This document shows, piece by piece, positions 59,353 to 64,000 of a stretch of DNA of 64,000 nucleotides (position 1 is the stretch's first letter; each line of letters opens with the position of its first letter). The notes beneath the pieces are model-generated. The model did no database searches, was not told where the DNA came from, and saw nothing but the letters and a program-made list of their open reading frames with translations. A program made the position numbers and the translations under genes. Source of the DNA: Ulota crispa. Lineage: Eukaryota; Streptophyta; Bryopsida; Orthotrichales; Orthotrichaceae. Location: positions 30,342,002 to 30,406,001 of the forward strand of contig OY987242.1 of the NCBI GenBank assembly GCA_963920765.1, written 5' to 3'.

Positions 59353-60740
59353 TACCAATTTAGCAATCCTTTTACAGCAAACATTTTATTGCATGGATAA
59401 AAATGCATGGATAAGTGCTTTGTGGGTAAAAATGCATGGGTAAAAAACAAAAAATGTAAAAAGGTTGCACAGATAATTACTATGTGGATAAAAATTTGTG
59501 TAGGCAAAAAAATCATAGTATTTTTTTGCATGAGAAAACAATAGCAATCATTTTATTGCGTGGGTAAAATACTCTATGGGTCTACGGGTCTATGGGTATA
59601 AAACAAAAATTGCTTCATAGGTAATCTTTTGTAAACAAAAATAAACATTTTACTAGCATGGGTAAAGTTTGAAAGTGGACTACGCAAATAAAAGTAAAAA
59701 AGAAATTCTTTCATTGGAAATGTTTTGCGTAAGTGGGCCTAAATTTATTTTTGCGTCCAGTTGGACTAATGGGTGCCTAAACTAGTTGACAATAACTGGT
59801 TTAATGGATGAAAGTGCACTCGTGGATGATTTTAACCATACGTGCATGCATTGGCTTGATCCACAAAAGAACAAACAAACAGAAATTACATTGGTCCCAA
59901 ATGTGATCGTCACTTATAACTTCAATTATCAATACCTCAGTCTACAGCTAAAGCATGTTCTAACGTAGTTTTAAACATCTATTTAATTTGATTTTTGGCA
60001 ATTTTCTGCTTTAAACAGACCTTGTTTTTATAATAGCGACCTTAACACTACAAAAAAATTAAAAACAAAAAGAAGGAACAGATGAAATCCCTCTGAAAGA
60101 AACATCAGCTTTGCCAATATTTGAGAGAGAGTTACTAGAAATAGCTGGTTTTTGGATAAGAGTTTCATGTGGACAATTCTATCAATATTTCCCTTACTTC
60201 TTTCTAATAAACATATTGAAGAAAAAATCAATTTCCCCTTTACAAACAAATTAATTACATTTACATTCATCGTTCAAAGGTGGAAGGTCAGCTCCTCGAG
60301 GATTATTGCGCTAACAAATCGAATTTATACACAAAACAATTCATCTATATCTTGTAACAACAAATTAGTTTCAGTGGCTAGATTTTTTGCTAAGTTTTGG
60401 CAAGTGGTCCAAAATGTGATTTTGTTTTCCTTCTTTGACCCTAATGAAAGAAGCTTCAATGCAAAGGTAAAATACAATATAACACTCTAGCAGAAAATGA
60501 CCTAGAGGAGCTAGGCACATAGATTACAAGACAAAGGTGAACACTTGCCCCAAAACAACAACCCAGCCAACAAGGCACCACCAGAGCATTGATTAGATCA
60601 TACTAAGGAAACTAAAAGGATCCTGAATACAATCCCAAAATGCGATTTTTGTGATTAATCTAAAGTGGCTAAAAACACCAATGAATGTGTTAAAAATTCA
60701 AAATTAACAATCTGGTATGCACATTTAATTATAGCAGTTA
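58941..60740. other. AT-rich intergenic stretch with TA microsatellite
   Basis: A (TA)n/TATG microsatellite spans 59292-59347. Around 59390-59610 short phrases such as ATGGGTAAAA and GGATAAAAAT recur irregularly. No gene was seen. Confidence 0.45.
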
Positions 60741-60744
60741 TAAT

Positions 60745-61224
60745 AGGGGTAGTCACGGCACTTTCTTGGGCAAGTGTGAAGAATGAGAATGCAGACATGC
60801 CGTGTTGTTGGTGGCTGTCAGAGCTTGTAGTTTGTTTAGGGTGCTAAATTTCTTAAAGCCCCATTATTCTCCTCTGAAGGTGAAGAATGGAGTGGAGAAT
60901 GAGTTAATGTGTGAACTTCTTACCATGGTCTGCTTGTTTTCTCTGCTTGTGAATTGCTTTTCACCCTAACTCTTTATGCTTCTCCAATGACTACCCGTGC
61001 TGCCTTTTTCTAAGTAAACCATTCTCCACTCTCCACTCTCCACTCTCCACTCTCCACTCTCCACTCTCCACTCTACGCTCTCCACTCTCCACTTTCCATC
61101 ACATACAAATGGGGTGTCACAGCATTTTCACAAAAAACAAACTCCTATTAACTCCTACTTTCACTCAGCCAATTCTCAATTTACATTCACCTTTCATTAT
61201 CTGAGAAGCCGTGACTACCCCTAA
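60745..61224. mobile_element. MITE with AGGGGTAGTCACGGC ends
   Basis: AGGGGTAGTCACGGC on the left and GCCGTGACTACCCCT on the right are perfect 15-bp TIRs around about 450 bp. It encloses a heptanucleotide minisatellite. Target duplication is ambiguous because the flanks are AT-only. Confidence 0.65.
61023..61097. repeat. CTCTCCA heptanucleotide minisatellite
   Basis: About ten near-perfect head-to-tail copies of the 7-bp unit CTCTCCA, with one variant unit CTCTACG. It lies inside the MITE at 60745-61224. Confidence 0.9.
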
Positions 61225-61586
61225 TGATTTTTATATGGTAGAAAATCAGTCAATCTCTGAACATTGTAGACTCGGAATCTTTCCTGTCATAAGCTGGTTA
61301 TCCTGGAATCTCACCTGAGCAAGGCTGCCAGGAGTCCAGGAACCAGGGGCAGGGGCCAGGGGGTCAGGTTTCGTTCTAGAGTCGGTACTACTTCTGTACC
61401 GTTTCGGTACCTTCTGCACCGAACCCTCCTCGAAAAATTCCTTCAACCATGCCGTGCACAGCGTCCGAGCAGCTTTTTCAAGCTCCCCCTCTAAGAGCAT
61501 CTCCAGCGTTACACTGCAGTGTCTGACATACTTCAAGCGTGGATAATTACTGTAGTGCTAAGGTAGACAGACCCATACGCGATCGT
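61225..61586. other. Intergenic stretch with GC-rich patch
   Basis: 61310-61500 is GC-richer and holds an open minus-strand frame with LEKAARTLCTAWLKEFFEEG, not recognised. A GAGCATCTCCAGCG motif at 61497 resembles the end of the 49564 element but has no partner. Confidence 0.3.
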
Positions 61587-61590
61587 TTAA

Positions 61591-61819
61591 CCCCTGAGCA
61601 TCTAGAGTTATTTTTGGACTTAGGAGAAAATGGGGGTTTAATGGCCACCACGGCTTGGAAAATTACATTTAGAAAAAGTGACCGTAGGATTTGAAAAATG
61701 ACTATCTTCTTTGTTGATGAGAACTAGCAATGACTGTTTTCACCGTACAGATTAATAGAAAAAATGAGATAAAGTTGTGGGCCCCAACGACAGGATCATG
61801 TTGCTGGGGCACTCAAAGG
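61591..61819. mobile_element. TTAA-site MITE, about 230 bp, first of a chain of four
   Basis: TTAA is at 61587-61590. The left end is CCCCTGAGCATCTAG and the right end GGGGCACTCAAAGG, followed by TCAA (61820-61823), which is shared with the next element. Confidence 0.65.
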
Positions 61820-61823
61820 TCAA

Positions 61824-62729
61824 CCCGTAAAGGACCAAGCAAAGTTTTCACCAAAAACTCTTCAAAATTGTCAGTTTTAGAGCATTAACCAAATTTGATA
61901 ACAAAAACAATTTTATGCACATGTGACGGTAGATCTTGTAGAACAATGGTTTTAGAAGATGTGGAAAAAAATTCAGAGTTTTCCACCTCATGGATTGGAA
62001 GTTAGAATGGTTTGAATATTCAAAAACGTCTTGTGAAAAATACAGCTACCCTTCAGAAGGTGAAATTCCTAAGGAAAAAAGGCCATGTGGGTGGTGTTCT
62101 CTAAGTTCCTTATTCCACCTAAGTAAAGTACATGTGAAAAAAGTTTCAAATCATTTAGAGTTGTATAACATATGGAAAAAAATTAGTAAGTAAAAAGAAG
62201 TAGAGAATGATTCAAAACACTAAATTGTTAAGAATTTAATTATGGAAATTAAAAATGCCAATCCCAAAGGTAATAACATTGTTATAAACAATATTCATCT
62301 TTTGATTTTTTTTTTCCCAAAATGTTGAAAATTGAGTAAAATAAAGGACTTCAAAGTTTATTTTGGAGTAGAGAATCCATAACTGCCCGCAAACAAAAAA
62401 TCCTCATAACTTTCATCTTGTTGATCCAAACGGAATGATTCAAAGCTTCTTACATTCACATAAATCTCCTAAACCAATCTAAAAATTTTGTTTTTGAAAA
62501 AAGTGATTTTTAAAAATCTGCCTAGACTGCTTGACAAATGTAAAAAACAACATATTAGGCCATAAATTTTTACTCGTAATTCCAAATGTCATGAAATTTA
62601 GTGCATATGAAAGATAAACCTTGTCCCCACATTCTATTAAAATTTCAGCCTAAAACATGAAAAGCTCCAATCACAGGTACCTGCCCAAAATTGCTATGTT
62701 TCTAAAAAAGGGGTCTGGTCCTTTAGGGG
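61824..62729. mobile_element. TTAA-site element, 0.9-kb class, copy 6
   Basis: The ends are CCCGTAAAGGACCAAGC and CTGGTCCTTTAGGGG, with TTAA at 62730-62733. It is 906 bp. The interior AAAAAGAAGTAGAGAATGA is shared with 23377-24304. Confidence 0.8.
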
Positions 62730-62733
62730 TTAA

Positions 62734-62878
62734 CCCATGAGCAAGGTTTTTTTTCTTGGCAAAAATTTGCCAATTGCCTCAAATTTTCACAAATAACTTT
62801 TAGTCCCTCCAGATTAACTCAAATGGGGAGGGGACAGCTAAGCACTCGTTTGCCAAGAAAAAAAATCCTACCCCTGAG
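62734..62878. mobile_element. Short TTAA-site MITE, about 145 bp
   Basis: CCCATGAGCAAGG then TTTTTTTTCTTGGC on the left; GCCAAGAAAAAAAATCC on the right. It shares TTAA 62730-62733 with the preceding element and overlaps the start of the next one. Confidence 0.55.
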
Positions 62879-63110
62879 TGCCTAGGCCATATTCACTCAA
62901 ATCCATACCCTTGTGTACTTAATCCAATAAAAGTATTACCTAAGTAGAGTCAAATAGCTTGAATTTTTTTGAGTGGTAGTAGACACATGCATGGAGGTAC
63001 TTGAAAAAGTATAAGTCTTTTGACTTTACCATTAAGAAGAGGATAAGAGTCAAACATGGACATTTTTCAAAACTGAGCGACCACATAGTAGTTGCTAGGG
63101 CGCTCAAGGA
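62871..63110. mobile_element. TTAA-site MITE, 240-bp class, copy 3
   Basis: The left end is CCCCTGAGTGCCTAGG and the right end GGGCGCTCAAGG before TTAA at 63111-63114. The interior TTCACTCAAATCCATACCCT matches copy 2. The left TTAA is altered to CCTA. Confidence 0.6.
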
Positions 63111-63114
63111 TTAA

Positions 63115-63600
63115 AGGTTTGGGGTATCTCAAGATCTCGGATTTTTTTTGGAAAAAAATATGTAGGGTCAGCCTTTCAACAAGCTATCATGGAATGCAAT
63201 TTTTGTTGGAAAAAGTATTATAGAGTATTTTATATTAAAGGGCAGAGTTGCAACTTCTAGGGTCCCTATTAGCAACTCTAGACTAACCTTGAAATTGCTT
63301 GGATGTGTTCCCATAGTGGCACTAGATGGTCCCAATCCCAACCATCCCAAAGCCGCTTAGCAACTGACATGTGGCAAAATTTGCTTGTGGAAATGGCATT
63401 CACTGCTCCACTATGGGTTCAACAGTGTGTGGTAAAAGCCTCAAATCTAAGGTGCAGGATTGGAGAGGGGTCGGGAATGGGTGTGTCTATCTTATAGACC
63501 CCTCATAATTCTCTCATGGCATTCAATCCCAATGTGTCAAAGCAATGGCTCTTCAAAACATTATTCATCCTAAGTTTAGTTAGCTTTATCCTCTAAAATA
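63115..63600. repeat. Repeat family H, copy 2
   Basis: AGGTTTGGGGTATCTCAAG, then GGTCAGCCTTTCAACAAGC and TTATATTAAAGGGCAGAG. It is continuous across the point where copy 1 is split by CACTA. Confidence 0.7.
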
Positions 63601-63617
63601 GACAAATCTGTACTCGA

Positions 63618-64000
63618 CCGTTTAAGGGTTTGGGGTACCTCGAGGTCTTGGAAAACTCAAGATTAATAAAATCCATAGGGTTAGCCTTTTAACAAGCTAT
63701 CGTGGAAAGTCATTTTTATGGAAAAAGGTATTGTCAAATATTTTATATTAAAGGGCAAAGTTGTAGCTCATAGGGTCCCTAAAAGCAACTCTAGACTAAC
63801 CTTGAAAGTGCTTGGATGTGTTCCTATAATGGTACTTGATGGTCCCAATCCTAACCCCCCCAAAGTAGTTTAGCAATTGACATGTGACAAAATTTGCTTG
63901 TGCAAGCAAAGTTCACTGCTCTACTTTGGATTCAAGAGTGGACGGTGAACATGTCAATAGTAGGGTGCAAAATTGAGTGCTGCTTAAAAATGGGTATGTT
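63618..64000. repeat. Repeat family H, copy 3 (runs off the window)
   Basis: AAGGGTTTGGGGTACCTCG, then GGTTAGCCTTTTAACAAGC and TTATATTAAAGGGCAAAG. It is a direct repeat of copy 2 with a period of about 505 bp and is cut by the window end. Confidence 0.7.

Noticed and set aside
61246-61536. A 96-codon minus-strand frame with an EKAARTLC segment
   Set aside because: No family recognised, no splice context, and it ends in a GC-rich proline/serine stretch. Reported only as part of the intergenic entry.

Overview
The window looks like nuclear DNA of a land plant. Support comes from GT-AG introns in AT-rich sequence, a ubiquitin-eS31 fusion gene with a telo-box promoter motif, a plant-type secreted phospholipase A2, a GT92 glycosyltransferase of the plant galactan-synthase type, and a mitochondrial insert (atp1 tail plus ccmFC exon 2). 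The mitochondrial residues read like those of bryophytes or other seedless plants rather than flowering plants. My best guess is a bryophyte. The species is not determined.

Genes are sparse. Positions 160-5562 (+) hold the C-terminal seven exons of an RME-8/GRV2-type endosomal protein, whose 5' part lies outside the window. Positions 25308-28962 (+) hold a four-exon secreted phospholipase A2 with a hydrophobic C-terminal tail. Positions 39937-40563 (+) hold ubiquitin-eS31. Positions 47005-43868 (-) hold a two-exon GT92 enzyme. These genes act in separate processes (endosomal sorting, lipid signalling, translation/ubiquitin supply, cell-wall glycan synthesis) and do not form a cluster.

The rest is mostly DNA transposons and their non-autonomous derivatives. 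A 5.67-kb PIF/Harbinger element (30271-35938) has TIRs, a TAA target duplication, a broken DDE transposase and a broken Myb-like gene. Two non-autonomous CACTA-type elements (13635-16519 and 19350-22877) carry expanding minisatellites. At least fifteen elements sit in TTAA sites and begin CCCCTAAAGG or similar. They fall into size classes of about 0.14, 0.23, 0.24, 0.36 and 0.9 kb and often abut each other. Their ends look piggyBac-like (or Sola3-like), which would be notable in a plant. Other MITE families include hAT-like, TA-flanked, Emigrant/pogo-like and long palindromic foldbacks.

No retroelement with recognisable coding parts, no tRNA or rRNA gene and no CRISPR array was seen. Exon borders were read by eye. 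Transposon borders are good to a few bases where a target duplication is quoted and approximate elsewhere.
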